64,000 nt of DNA from the NCBI GenBank assembly GCA_017305555.1, contig JAFKKM010000031.1, forward strand, positions 1 through 64,000. Reading direction: 5' to 3'. Made by a program: the position numbers and the translations under genes. The stretch is from Hyphomicrobiales bacterium. GTDB taxonomy: Bacteria > Pseudomonadota > Alphaproteobacteria > Rhizobiales > Xanthobacteraceae. Under the pieces are notes generated by a model that saw nothing but the letters and a program-made list of their open reading frames with translations, was not told the DNA's origin and searched no databases. Numbering within the stretch: position 1 is the first letter of the stretch; each line of letters begins with the position of its first letter. Shown here in pieces: positions 1 to 12,010 of the stretch.

Positions 1-419
1 TTGCCGAAATCCATCTGGCCGGCGTACTTGGCCTTCAGCGCGCCGATCACCTTGCCCATGTCCTTCATGCCGGCCGCGCCGGTGTCCTTGATGGTGGCGG
101 CGATGGCGGCCTTCACCTCGTCGTCCGACATCTGCTTCGGCAGATAGGCGGAGATCACCGCGATCTCCTCGCGCTCCTGCGCCGCGAGTTCCGCGCGTCC
201 GCCCTTGTCGTACAGCTCGACCGATTCCTGACGCTGCTTGATCATCTTCTGCAACAGCCCGAGGATGTCCTCGTCGGACAAAGGCGGCTTGCCCTGCCCG
301 CGCGCCTCGATGTCGGCGTTCTTGATCGCCGCATTCACCATCCGCAGCGTGGAGAGTTTGCGCTCCTCCTTGGCCTTCATCGCCTCTTTTACGGCGTTGC
401 CGATATCGTCGCGCAGCAT
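1..419 (-). CDS. GatB/YqeY domain protein (3' part outside window)
   Basis: About 139 N-terminal residues are visible; the C-terminus lies beyond base 1. The protein opens MLRDDIGNAVKEAMKAK and continues with a long helical stretch rich in Lys/Glu and the segment SAYLPKQMSDDEV, typical of the small stand-alone YqeY family (about 150 residues), which shares the C-terminal tRNA-binding-like domain of GatB. The start at 419 is supported by GAGGAG eight bases upstream. It is divergent from carA, a 182-base gap apart. In related alphaproteobacteria yqeY is often next to dnaG, which cannot be seen here. Its precise function is not established; a role linked to amidated tRNA is only suggested by homology. 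Confidence 0.9.
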   Translation of the reverse strand, partial: MLRDDIGNAVKEAMKAKEERKLSTLRMVNAAIKNADIEARGQGKPPLSDEDILGLLQKMIKQRQESVELYDKGGRAELAAQEREEIAVISAYLPKQMSDDEVKAAIAATIKDTGAAGMKDMGKVIGALKAKYAGQMDFG

Positions 420-601
420 GGTCGTTCTCCTCGCGGCGCCAAGACGCGCCAAATCCGCGTTGGATTTACGGGGTTTTTCGCCCCCGGACAACCATCCCCT
501 GCGGATGGCGCGGGGCGTGGCCGCCAAACATGAGGAAAGCGCATGGACAGCGCGCGTTTGACCTTTGACGCGCCGCAACGTGCGGGCTATGTCATGGACT
601 T

Positions 602-1792
602 ATGACAACAAATGACAATTCCCCCGCCTGGCCGGACAGAAAACCGACCGCGCTGCTCGTGCTTGCCGATGGCACCGTGCTGGAGGGCTTCGGCCTCGGC
701 GCGGAGGGCTCCGCCGTCGGTGAGGTCTGCTTCAACACCGCGATGACCGGCTACGAGGAAATCCTCACCGATCCCTCCTATGCCGGACAGCTCATCACCT
801 TCACCTTCCCGCACATCGGCAACGTCGGCACCAACGACGAAGACATCGAGACGGTGAACATGGCCGCGACGCTGGGTGCACGCGGCGCGATCCTGCGCGC
901 GGCGATCACCGATCCGTCGAACTACCGCGCCTCGCGCCATCTCGACCAGTGGTTGAAGGCGCGCGGCATCATCGGCCTGTCCGGCATCGACACCCGCGCA
1001 CTCACCGCGCTGATCCGCAGTAAGGGGATGCCCAATGCGGTGATCGCGCATTCGCGCGACGGCAAGTTCGATATCGAGGCGCTGAAGAAAGAGGCGCGCG
1101 AGTGGCCCGGCCTCGAAGGCATGGACCTGGTGCCGATGGTCACCAGCGGCCAACGCTTCACCTGGGACGAGACGCCGTGGGTGTGGGACAAGGGTTTCGG
1201 GCATCAAGACAAGCCGGAATTCAACGTCGTCGCCGTCGATTACGGCATCAAGCGCAACATTCTGCGCCTGCTCGCAGGCGAAGGCTGCAAGGTGACGGTG
1301 GTGCCCGCCACCACCTCGGCGGAAGACATCTTCGCACTGAAGCCGGACGGCATCTTCTTGTCCAACGGCCCCGGCGATCCGGCGGAAACCGGCAAATACG
1401 CAGTGCCGGTGATCCAGAAAATCGTCGAGTCCGGCATTCCGACCTTCGGCATCTGCCTCGGCCACCAGATGCTTGGTCTCGCCATGGGCGGCAAGACCGT
1501 GAAGATGCATCAGGGCCATCATGGTGCCAACCATCCGGTCAAGGACATGACCACCGGCAAGGTCGAGATCACCTCGATGAATCACGGCTTCGCGGTGGAC
1601 AAGACCACGCTGCCGGACAACGTCGAGCAGACCCACGTGTCGCTGTTCGACCAGTCCAACTGCGGCATCGCGCTGAAGGACAAGCCGGTGTTCTCGGTGC
1701 AGTATCATCCGGAAGCCTCGCCCGGCCCGCGCGACTCGCACTACCTGTTCCGCCGCTTCTCCGACCTGATGCGCGAGAAGAAGCGGGCATAA
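602..1792 (+). CDS. carA: carbamoyl-phosphate synthase small (glutaminase) subunit
   Basis: This subunit hydrolyses glutamine and passes ammonia to CarB for carbamoyl phosphate synthesis, which feeds arginine and pyrimidine synthesis in the cytoplasm. The 396-residue length is normal. The N-terminal CPSase_sm domain (about residues 15-145, with [17 protein letters not shown]) is followed by a class I glutamine amidotransferase domain (about 210-390). The nucleophile is Cys285 in FGICLGHQ and the catalytic pair is His369/Glu371 in YHPEAS. It is not in an operon with carB, which lies 3.7 kb downstream on the same strand behind unrelated genes. No strong Shine-Dalgarno is visible before this ATG. 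Confidence 0.97.
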   Translation: MTTNDNSPAWPDRKPTALLVLADGTVLEGFGLGAEGSAVGEVCFNTAMTGYEEILTDPSYAGQLITFTFPHIGNVGTNDEDIETVNMAATLGARGAILRAAITDPSNYRASRHLDQWLKARGIIGLSGIDTRALTALIRSKGMPNAVIAHSRDGKFDIEALKKEAREWPGLEGMDLVPMVTSGQRFTWDETPWVWDKGFGHQDKPEFNVVAVDYGIKRNILRLLAGEGCKVTVVPATTSAEDIFALKPDGIFLSNGPGDPAETGKYAVPVIQKIVESGIPTFGICLGHQMLGLAMGGKTVKMHQGHHGANHPVKDMTTGKVEITSMNHGFAVDKTTLPDNVEQTHVSLFDQSNCGIALKDKPVFSVQYHPEASPGPRDSHYLFRRFSDLMREKKRA

Positions 1793-1800
1793 GAATATGC

Positions 1801-1903
1801 CGTCATCCTGAGGTGCGCGCTCCTGCGCGCCTCGAAGGATGACACGGTGGGTCTCCCTTCATCCTTCGAGGCTCGGGCTATGCCCTCGCACCTCAGGATG
1901 ACC
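1801..1903. repeat. palindromic intergenic repeat (type C)
   Basis: Two inverted copies of a CATCCTGAGGTGCG / CATCCTTCGAGGC pattern face each other: GTCATCCTGAGGTGC at the left end and GCACCTCAGGATGAC at the right, with CTCGAAGGATGA and TCATCCTTCGAG as inner arms. The whole unit can fold into one long imperfect hairpin. It looks like a REP/BIME-type unit. Lying directly after carA, it could act as an mRNA end-stabiliser, but that is inference. Confidence 0.8.
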
Positions 1904-1926
1904 GCAGCAACGTGGGGCATCGCATC

Positions 1927-2424
1927 ATGCATGACAAAGCCAACCCGCCCATCTCTTTCGGCCTGACGCCGCCGGAAGTGTTGGCGTCCATGAGCGGGCT
2001 CGATTTCCTGCAAAAGATGTTCGCTGGCGAACTGCCGCACGCCACCATGATGCAGCAGGTCGGCCTCGTCGGCGGCAGCGCCGCGCAGGGGCATGTCATT
2101 TTCCGCGCGGTGCCGGGCCCGCAGCACTACAACCCGATCGGCACCGTGCATGGCGGCTTCGCCGCCACGCTGCTCGATTCCGCGATGGGCTGCGCGGTGC
2201 AGTCGATGCTGCCGGCCGGCACTGTCTACACCTCGCTGGAATTCAAGATCTCGCTGATCCGGGCGATCACGCGCGACACCGGCGAGGTGCGCGCCGAGGG
2301 TCGCGCGCTCAATGTCGGCCGCCGCGTCGGCACCGCCGAGGGCCAGTTGCTGGACGGCAAAGGCCGTCTGCTCGCGCACGGCACGACAACGTGCCTGGTG
2401 TTCGAGGCCCGCCCGGCCGCATAG
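1927..2424 (+). CDS. PaaI-family hotdog thioesterase
   Basis: Predicted 165-residue acyl-CoA thioesterase of the hotdog fold. The motif HGGFAATLLDSAMGCAVQS (near residues 73-91) is the usual HGG...D segment of PaaI-like enzymes, and TSLEFKISLIRAI followed by RAEGRALNVGRRVGTAEGQL is the following beta region. An in-frame GTG lies at 1912, but that start would sit inside the flanking palindromic repeat. The ATG at 1927 has GTGGGG about 11 bases upstream, so I prefer it, without certainty. The acyl-CoA substrate cannot be told from sequence; neighbours give no pathway clue. Confidence 0.85.
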   Translation: MHDKANPPISFGLTPPEVLASMSGLDFLQKMFAGELPHATMMQQVGLVGGSAAQGHVIFRAVPGPQHYNPIGTVHGGFAATLLDSAMGCAVQSMLPAGTVYTSLEFKISLIRAITRDTGEVRAEGRALNVGRRVGTAEGQLLDGKGRLLAHGTTTCLVFEARPAA

Positions 2425-2544
2425 CCGGGCAACGATCCTTTAGACGTCGTTAACCAGCGCGACATGCGCGATAGAACGCGAAGGATATCGTCAGGGTCGA
2501 TGCCGTAAAGTTCGCCCGGTCGAACCACACGAGATTCTGTCGAG

Positions 2545-3504
2545 ATGAATATGCCCGCCGTGTCTCATGCCGCGGTCGAACGCGCTACCTGGCTGATTTG
2601 CGTGGTCGCCACGCTGTTCGCCGGCTTTTTACTCTGGCGTTTCCAGATCGCGGTCGAGCATCGAAGTCTGATCGCGGCGCTGGCACTGCTGTTGGCGCCA
2701 GCCGGCATCTACATCGTTTACGGATCGTGGCGGCCGGAACCCGTGCTCCGCAATATCGGAGGGGCGCTGCTTGCCGTCATCTGGTCGGGCGCGGCGGCCG
2801 GAATCATCAGCCTGATCGGTCTGCGTTATAAAGCCCCGCTGATCGACACCCAACTTGCAGAGCTCGATCGCGTCGTCGGGCTGAATGTTGCGTCATTTGT
2901 CGAATGGTCAGCGGCGCATCCGTTTTGGCCGCAACTCTTCAGCACGGCCTATGACAGCTCATTTGTCATCCTGTGTGCACTGGTCATCTTCCTTTCGGTG
3001 AGCCACCGGTTCGATAAGCTGTGGCAACTCGCTCTGGTTTTCGCGATCACCATCGTGACATCGACCGCCGTATCGGTGGTATGGCCGGCGAAGGGCGCGT
3101 TCACCTACTTCGACTATTCGACCGATATCCTCAACCGCCTTCCGACCGGTTCAGGTCTCTACCATCTGCCGAAGTTTAATTACTTCCGCGACGATCCAGC
3201 TCCCGTCCTGTCGTTCGCCAGCCTTCAAGGCGTAGTGACGTTTCCTTCGTTCCATTGTTGCCTCGCGCTGATGACGATCTTCGCGACGCGAGGCATCAGA
3301 TGGCTTTTCCCCGCCTCACTGGTGTGGAATCTGCTTGTGATCATCTCCACGATACCTATCGGTGGACACTATGTCATCGATCTGCTGGCCGGCGCACTGG
3401 TGTGGTTGGCGGCGACGATTATCGCCGTGCGGCTAACCGCAACGAAAACCGCCTCATGGCCGACTGTGGAGAACATGTCCCCAGTCCGGCGCGTGTCGGT
3501 CTGA
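2545..3504 (+). CDS. PAP2-superfamily integral membrane protein
   Basis: 319 residues with about six hydrophobic membrane segments. The C-terminal half carries the phosphatase signature: TFPSFHCCLALMT and GGHYVIDLLAGALVW, which supply the two catalytic histidines and the aspartate of the PAP2 family. The classical N-terminal K-x6-RP motif is not obvious, as in the inositolphosphotransferase-like (Aur1/Ipt1) branch. A role in phospholipid, isoprenoid-phosphate or lipid head-group turnover at the inner membrane is likely from family, but the substrate is unknown. It is preceded by a 120-base gap from the thioesterase gene and convergent with dps. Confidence 0.8.
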   Translation: MNMPAVSHAAVERATWLICVVATLFAGFLLWRFQIAVEHRSLIAALALLLAPAGIYIVYGSWRPEPVLRNIGGALLAVIWSGAAAGIISLIGLRYKAPLIDTQLAELDRVVGLNVASFVEWSAAHPFWPQLFSTAYDSSFVILCALVIFLSVSHRFDKLWQLALVFAITIVTSTAVSVVWPAKGAFTYFDYSTDILNRLPTGSGLYHLPKFNYFRDDPAPVLSFASLQGVVTFPSFHCCLALMTIFATRGIRWLFPASLVWNLLVIISTIPIGGHYVIDLLAGALVWLAATIIAVRLTATKTASWPTVENMSPVRRVSV

Positions 3505-3552
3505 TCGCCACACGATGAGACAATCGCGCGGCCCGACGCGAATGCAGAAGAA

Positions 3553-4104
3553 TTACTGTTCGTTGCCGCCTTCCTGACGGCTGGCTTCGAACAGGAACCA
3601 GGTGCGCCGCTCGGCCTGGTCGATGAAGTTTTCGAGAAGGCTCGCGGTGCCGACATCCTCGTACTTGTCGGCGACGTCGTGGGCCTTGCGCATCGCCGCC
3701 ACCACCTTCTTGTTGTCGTTCATCAGTTCGCGCAGCATCTCTCGCGGCGGGACGTAATTCTCGTCGTTGTCCTTGAGCGTTTGCAGCTTGGCGACCTGGC
3801 CGATCGAGCGCAGCGTGGTGCCGCCGATCTTGCGCACCCGCTCGGCGATCTCGTCGGTGGAGGCGAAAATCTGCTCGGACTGCTCGTCCAGCAGCAGGTG
3901 ATAGTCACGGAAGTGACGGCCCGAGACGTGCCAATGAAAATTCTTGGTTTTCAGATAGAGCGCGAAGGTATCGGCGAGGATGGTGTTCATCGCCGCCGAA
4001 ATCTTGTCGACCCCGTCCTGCGGCAGATCGGTCGGCGTATCGAGATCAGAGGCGACTTTCCCGGATGCGGTCTTGGCTTTGGTCACGGCGCGGGTCCTTC
4101 TCAT
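3553..4104 (-). CDS. dps: Dps-family DNA-protecting ferritin
   Basis: 183-residue mini-ferritin. The Dps ferroxidase ligands are present with exact family spacing: His57 (NFHWHV), His69 and Asp73 (DYHLLLDEQ), Asp84 and Glu88 (TDEIAERV). The first 20 residues are rich in Lys/Arg, as in Dps proteins that bind DNA through a basic tail. It is expected to form dodecamers that oxidise iron with peroxide and shield the nucleoid in stress or stationary phase. It is monocistronic, convergent with the PAP2 gene and divergent from the methyltransferase across a 226-base gap that should hold both promoters. Confidence 0.95.
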   Translation of the reverse strand: MRRTRAVTKAKTASGKVASDLDTPTDLPQDGVDKISAAMNTILADTFALYLKTKNFHWHVSGRHFRDYHLLLDEQSEQIFASTDEIAERVRKIGGTTLRSIGQVAKLQTLKDNDENYVPPREMLRELMNDNKKVVAAMRKAHDVADKYEDVGTASLLENFIDQAERRTWFLFEASRQEGGNEQ

Positions 4105-4330
4105 GCTGAGGGCACGACGAAAATCGCCGTCGAAGCGTTTTCCGGTCGCTACATTCGACCGCCACTCTGATAGAATCGGAATGTCGACGGCGGCACTCTC
4201 GCCCGAACGGAAATCTTAACCGTCCAAGCAAAAGTCTTATTGGCTTAAACAAACTCTTGGACCCCGTTCCAACGCCGTCGTAAGAACTTGGTTCCTCTCA
4301 CAGAATACCGATCAAAGCTGGCCCGCACGC

Positions 4331-5026
4331 ATGGATGACTGGATCGACTATTACGATTCGACTCACACGATTTACGCCAGCAAGCGGCACCGCGATGTGC
4401 ATTTCGAAACCATCGCCGCCGACATCATCGGCTATATCCCCTCGCGCGACGCTGTCGTGCTGGACTATGCCTGCGGCGAGGCGCTGTCGGCGCCCAAGGT
4501 CGCCGAGGCTTGCGCCAAGCTGATCCTGGCCGAGCCCGCCCCCGGCGTGCGCGGCCGGCTGATCGCCCGCTTCGCCCCCAACACTCGGATCCGGGTCCGC
4601 TCGCTGGATGAATTGCGCGGCATGGAGGAAGCCTCCGTCGACCTCGCGATCCTGAATTCTGCGGCCCAGTACATGACACCCGCCGAGCTCGACTGGGCGT
4701 TCGACACGCTACACTGGCTGCTCAAGCCGACCGGCCGCCTCGTGGTCGGCGATATCCTGCACCCCAAGGTCGGGATGGCCCGCGACGTCACCGCGCTGCT
4801 GAAGTTCGGCGCGAAACACGGTTTCCTCAAGGACGCGCTGGTCGGGCTGGTCCGCACCGCCCTATCGGATTACCGCCAATTGCGGACCAGGATCGGCCTG
4901 CAACGCTACACCGAAGACGAGATGATCGCGAAGTTAGAGGCGGCCGGCTTTGCCGCCGAGCGCGCGCCGAAGAACATCGGCCACAACGCGGCGCGGATGA
5001 CCTTCGTGGCGCGACGCGCGCATTGA
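4331..5026 (+). CDS. class I SAM-dependent methyltransferase
   Basis: 231 residues with a Rossmann methyltransferase core. Motif I is VVLDYACGEALSAPK (about residues 42-56); an acidic end of strand 2 (LILAEPAPG) and the post-motif segment DLAILNSAAQYMTP follow, and the LLKPTGRLVVGDIL stretch matches the usual motif III region. The glycine-rich loop has CGEA rather than GxGxG, a mild deviation seen in this superfamily. Substrate unknown. The start ATG has no clear ribosome binding site. It lies just upstream of the tRNA-like gene. Confidence 0.75.
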   Translation: MDDWIDYYDSTHTIYASKRHRDVHFETIAADIIGYIPSRDAVVLDYACGEALSAPKVAEACAKLILAEPAPGVRGRLIARFAPNTRIRVRSLDELRGMEEASVDLAILNSAAQYMTPAELDWAFDTLHWLLKPTGRLVVGDILHPKVGMARDVTALLKFGAKHGFLKDALVGLVRTALSDYRQLRTRIGLQRYTEDEMIAKLEAAGFAAERAPKNIGHNAARMTFVARRAH

Positions 5027-5129
5027 CTACGACCGGGTTATCCACCGCCCGGCCAAATGCTACCGCGACCATTAGGGTTAACCCGAGCTTAGCGTCGCGC
5101 ACGGCGGCGTGATCGGTCAGGATACGGGT

Positions 5130-5205
5130 GGCCCGGTGGCGGAAGTGTACACGCGGGGGTGATGCAACGCTCCTCATCCTGGTTCGAGTCCAGGCTGGGC
5201 CTCCA
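5130..5205 (+). tRNA. atypical tRNA-like gene (Cys-like, GCA/TGC anticodon region)
   Basis: A 76-base cloverleaf: acceptor GGCCCGG pairs with CTGGGCC (one G-T pair), the T arm is CCTGG-TTCGAGT-CCAGG, the discriminator is T and CCA is encoded. The D stem is only GCG/CGC and the D loop GAAGTGTACA lacks the usual GG pair. The anticodon arm cannot form a normal 5-bp stem with a 7-base loop; the best fold is a 6-bp stem GGGGTG/CGCTCC closing a 6-base loop ATGCAA. Reading T-GCA-A with discriminator T suggests Cys; a fixed-position count gives TGC (Ala). It may be a real but divergent tRNA, or a tRNA-derived pseudogene. Confidence 0.6.
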
Positions 5206-5397
5206 ATCGCCGGTTGACGGTGTCTTAAAGTCCTTTCCCACCAAGGCAATCTGGTCTAAACACACCTCGCGCGCAGGAACCGTCCTGGGCGCATCAGCAC
5301 CCATGGAATGCGGTTTTGCGTCCTGTCGCGCTCTGGTTTGCTGAGTGATCGCATGGTCTTGCCCGGATCGGGCCGCGCCCCGCGATCGCGGACATCG

Positions 5398-5422
5398 GGA
5401 CGCGCGCCGCGCGTCCTTTTTT
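5398..5422 (+). terminator. intrinsic terminator in the carB leader
   Basis: GGACGCGC and GCGCGTCC form a perfect 8-bp stem with a 3-base loop, followed at once by six T. It ends 28 bases before the carB start. It either ends transcription from the tRNA side (or of a small RNA in 5206-5422) or serves as an attenuator for carB. Apart from a GCCCGGATCGGGCC-type hairpin near 5361, I see no other feature in the 245-base leader. Confidence 0.75.
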
Positions 5423-5450
5423 ATGCCTGGTTTCCAGCCCGTGAGCCGCA

Positions 5451-8915
<3,465 letters not shown>

Positions 8916-9121
8916 TCTTCGGCCGCGATCCGCGACTGCGGATCGGAACAACGTAACGGAACCTGCCGCACTCGGAAGTGTTCCGTTACAAAGTGCGCCT
9001 GTTGATGGCCGCGACTTGAGTGACGAAACTTGGGTGATGCGGCTTGGCTAATCAATCCGTTTTGCAACTGATTTCCCAAACCGCCACGGCGGTCGATATG
9101 GAAATCCAAGGACGAGGGTAA

Positions 9122-9598
9122 ATGGTGGACAAGGTTCCGATGACCCCCGGTGGTCATACTGCGCTTGAGGTCGAGTTGAAGCGGCGCCAATCAGAGGATC
9201 GGCCGCGCATCATCGAACTGATCGCGGAGGCTCGCTCGCATGGCGACCTGTCGGAAAACGCCGAGTACCATGCCGCCAAGGAAGAACAGTCGCATAACGA
9301 GGGCCGCATCGCCGAGCTCGAGGACAAGCTGGCGCGCGCCGAAGTGATCGACGTCACCAAACTGTCCGGCGATACCATCAAGTTCGGCGCCACCGTGACG
9401 CTGATCGACGAAGATACCGAGAAGAAGGCGGTGTGGCAGATCGTCGGCGAAACCGAAGCCGATGCCAAGAAGGGCCGCATCTCGATCACCTCGCCCCTGG
9501 CGCGCGCGCTGATCGGCAAGACCAAAGGCTCCTCGGTCGAAGTGATGGCGCCGGGCGGCGCCAAGGCTTACGAGATTGCCAAGGTGGAGTGGCGCTGA
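9122..9598 (+). CDS. greA: transcription elongation factor GreA
   Basis: 158 residues, the usual GreA length. The N-terminal coiled coil carries the acidic tip [22 protein letters not shown] (split here as [11 protein letters not shown]), whose D and E residues stimulate RNA cleavage in backtracked RNA polymerase; the C-terminal FKBP-like domain follows ([21 protein letters not shown] and [14 protein letters not shown]). It sits 206 bases after carB with its own upstream region and ends in a strong terminator, so it is probably a single-gene unit. Confidence 0.97.
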   Translation: MVDKVPMTPGGHTALEVELKRRQSEDRPRIIELIAEARSHGDLSENAEYHAAKEEQSHNEGRIAELEDKLARAEVIDVTKLSGDTIKFGATVTLIDEDTEKKAVWQIVGETEADAKKGRISITSPLARALIGKTKGSSVEVMAPGGAKAYEIAKVEWR

Positions 9599-9625
9599 GC
9601 GCCCTCCCTGAATTGCGAGGTCAAG

Positions 9626-9653
9626 AAAAAGCCGCGGATGTCGCGGCTTTTTT
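9626..9653 (+). terminator. intrinsic terminator after greA
   Basis: AGCCGCG and CGCGGCT form a 7-bp stem (extended by A-T pairs) around GATGT, followed by a run of T. The 234 bases from here to the next gene hold nothing I can name. Confidence 0.9.
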
Positions 9654-9887
9654 GCGTCTTGACGGAACATTGACCTCAAATCAATGCTGGCGAATCGGAA
9701 TATTCGGCGGGACCGGTTGTTAGCTCCCGTTGGATGAAATCGCGAACAAGGGGGACGCGACACCCGATGCGCAACGGCCTTGTGATTTGATCGCGGGTTA
9801 TGCCTGCGTACAACGACGGCGGCACTTCACTCTATTTTTCGTTTCAACGTTATGCGCGGACCAACTCCGCAAACCAGGGGGTAAAAA

Positions 9888-10289
9888 ATGGACCAGACGC
9901 TTTCCAAGTGGCAACCGACGATATTGAGCCTTCTCCGCTTCATCATCGGCCTGCTGCTGCTGCAATACGGCATCGCGAAGATTTTCAAATTTCCGGTGCT
10001 GCCGTACTTCGCCAGTATCCCGCCGCTGATCGTGGTGGCCGGTACCATCGAACTGATCGGCGGCGCGCTGCTGCTGCTGGGACTGTTCACGCGGCCGGTG
10101 GCGTTCATCCTGTCCGGACAGATGGCTTTCGCCTATTTCCTCGGCCACATGTTCAAGGCTGCGAATCCGGTCTTCCTGCCGTTGGTAAACGGCGGCACGT
10201 TGGCGATCGCGCTCTGCTTCACCTGCCTCTATCTCGCGACGGCCGGCGGCGGCCCGATCAGCCTCGATGCGATGCTGCGGAAGAAGTAA
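9888..10289 (+). CDS. DoxX-family membrane protein
   Basis: 133 residues with four hydrophobic segments; the pattern LLRFIIGLLLLQYGIAKIF, then GTIELIGGALLLLGLFTRP and GQMAFAYFLGH, is the DoxX/DUF417-like signature. Family members are small inner-membrane proteins; some are linked to thiosulfate oxidation or to redox stress complexes, but the role here is unknown. The start is supported by CAGGGGGT six bases upstream. It is convergent with the TauE/SafE gene, sharing a bidirectional hairpin. Confidence 0.85.
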   Translation: MDQTLSKWQPTILSLLRFIIGLLLLQYGIAKIFKFPVLPYFASIPPLIVVAGTIELIGGALLLLGLFTRPVAFILSGQMAFAYFLGHMFKAANPVFLPLVNGGTLAIALCFTCLYLATAGGGPISLDAMLRKK

Positions 10290-10300
10290 CGGCTAATAAG

Positions 10301-10320
10301 CCCGGGAGCACTCTCCCGGG
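10301..10320. terminator. perfect hairpin between convergent genes
   Basis: CCCGGGAG and CTCCCGGG form a perfect 8-bp stem with loop CACT, directly before the stop codon of the opposite-strand gene. There is no T run, so it would work as a weak or protein-assisted terminator. Confidence 0.5.
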
Positions 10321-11085
10321 TCAGCCCTTCAGGAAGAAGATTACGGTGAGCGCCGCGCCAACCAGTACAACGGTGGCGCGGATCACTTTGATGGGGACGT
10401 TACGCGCGACGCTGACGCCCCAATAACCGCCCAGCACCGACGCCACGATCGTCACCAGTGCTTGCGGCCAGTGTACAAGGCCGCCGGCGATCAGCAGCGC
10501 CGCCGAGACGATCTGAATCAAAAATGCAACGAGGTTCTTGACCGCATTGTCTTCGTGATAATCGCCGCTGCCGATGATCGCGAGCGCGGCCAGCATCATG
10601 ATGCCCATGCCGGCACCGAAGAAGCCGCCGTAGATCGTTGCCAGCGCCATCACCGCGAAGGCGACACCGCGGGTCGCCAAGCCGCCGTTGCCCCTCTGCG
10701 CCAGCGGCTTGGTCAATTCGCGAATGCGATCGCTGAAGGCGAACATCAGGGTCGCCGACAACAGCAGCCACGGCACTAGCGGACGAAAGCCGCTGTCACC
10801 GATCCGGATCAACAACAGCGCGCCGATGGCGCCGCCGGCCAGGCCGATCAACGTGAACGGCAACATGCGCCGGAAGTGTGTGCGGATCTCGGAGCGATAG
10901 GCCACGACGCTCGCGAGATTGGCCGGCGTCAGCGCCACCGCGCTGGTGGCGTTGGCGTCGAGCGTCGGCAGGCCACAGGCGACCAGCGCCGCGAAGGTCG
11001 CGAACGTGCCGCCACCGGCAACGGCATTGACGGTCCCGGCAGCAAACCCCGCCACCGCAAGCAGAAAGATTTGGAAGAGTGTCAC
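10321..11085 (-). CDS. TauE/SafE-family sulfite/anion exporter
   Basis: 254 residues with about eight membrane segments and the duplicated family motif: AGTVNAVAGGGTFATFAAL near the N-terminus and YGGFFGAGMGIMMLAALAI in the second half. Family members move sulfite, sulfoacetate or other small organosulfur anions. I take the GTG at 11085 as start because AAAGGGG lies six bases upstream and the first membrane helix begins at once; an upstream in-frame start would add a 44-residue low-complexity arginine-rich extension that does not look real. Substrate unknown. Confidence 0.85.
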   Translation of the reverse strand: MTLFQIFLLAVAGFAAGTVNAVAGGGTFATFAALVACGLPTLDANATSAVALTPANLASVVAYRSEIRTHFRRMLPFTLIGLAGGAIGALLLIRIGDSGFRPLVPWLLLSATLMFAFSDRIRELTKPLAQRGNGGLATRGVAFAVMALATIYGGFFGAGMGIMMLAALAIIGSGDYHEDNAVKNLVAFLIQIVSAALLIAGGLVHWPQALVTIVASVLGGYWGVSVARNVPIKVIRATVVLVGAALTVIFFLKG

Positions 11086-11247
11086 ACCAGCCCCTTTAAC
11101 CGGTCGCGGCGACGGGACCGATCGACAACTTCGAATGCGCCCCCGAAAACTTAAACTCGGAAATGCGCATAAACCCCTTCGGCGGGAAACGCCATACGCG
11201 GAACGCAGCCATGTCAAAACATTGGCCCAGCGCAGCGCGCCGCAAAC

Positions 11248-11730
11248 CTAATCCTGCGGCACTTTCAGTTCGAGCGGCACCGACGCGGCATATTTGGCGT
11301 TCTGCAACACCAGCGAGGTGCGCACATTGCGCACATGCGGCGCCGCCGTCAGCTGGGTGACGAAGGCCTGGAACGTCGCCATGTCCGGCGCGACGCATTT
11401 CAGGATGAAGTCCACTTCGCCCGACAGCATCCAGCACTCGCGCACCAGCGGCGCGCGGCGGACGAAATCCTCGAAGGCGCGCAAATCTGCGTCGGCCTGG
11501 CTCGACAGATGCACCGAGGCGAACACCGTGACGTCGTAGCCAAGCCGCCGCGGGTCCAGCAGCGCGCGATAGCCCTGGATATAGCCTTCGTCCTCCAGCG
11601 TACGGACCCGCCGCAAACAGGGCGGCGGCGAAATGCCGACGCGTTTGGCGAGTTCGACATTGGTGATACGACCGTCAGCCTGAAGCTCGCTCAGGATCTT
11701 CAGATCAATCTCGTCAAGGCTCTTGGACAC
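11248..11730 (-). CDS. lrp: Lrp/AsnC-family transcriptional regulator
   Basis: 160 residues: an N-terminal winged helix (LDEIDLKILSELQADGRITNVELAKRVGISPPPCLRRVR), then an Lrp ligand-binding RAM domain (VTVFASVHL, ECWMLSGEVDFILKC). Family members are octameric or dimeric global or local regulators that sense amino acids. The GTG at 11730 gives the usual N-terminus and has GGGGA about ten bases upstream; a TTG at 11739 is also in frame. It is divergent from trxB across about 280 bases, a neighbourhood also found in enterobacteria, so it may be the global Lrp orthologue. Confidence 0.88.
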   Translation of the reverse strand: MSKSLDEIDLKILSELQADGRITNVELAKRVGISPPPCLRRVRTLEDEGYIQGYRALLDPRRLGYDVTVFASVHLSSQADADLRAFEDFVRRAPLVRECWMLSGEVDFILKCVAPDMATFQAFVTQLTAAPHVRNVRTSLVLQNAKYAASVPLELKVPQD

Positions 11731-12010
11731 GCAGTTCAAATCCCCAATTGCCGAGTCCGCTGGTGCGATTCGGCGGCGAGCGCCACGGCAACAGCCTTAC
11801 CTCACCCGCCCCGCATCGCGCAATTTTATTTCGCGAGATATGCAAAGGCGGGAGATGGGAGGGGAAAATCGCCAGCGATGTGTTGCAATTCTTGCATAGC
11901 TGCCCAGATAGCCTAAACTCGCTGTAATCTTCCGGCTCATTCAAGCCATCTGCCGCCGTCAGCGATTTCGCTCTCTGACGGCCTTTCCTTGAGAGAAGGG
12001 GAAAACCCCC

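Noticed and set aside
3553-4104. Bacterioferritin
   Set aside because: Spacing of His57, His69, Asp73, Asp84 and Glu88 and the short length fit Dps, and no heme-binding Met is placed as in bacterioferritin.
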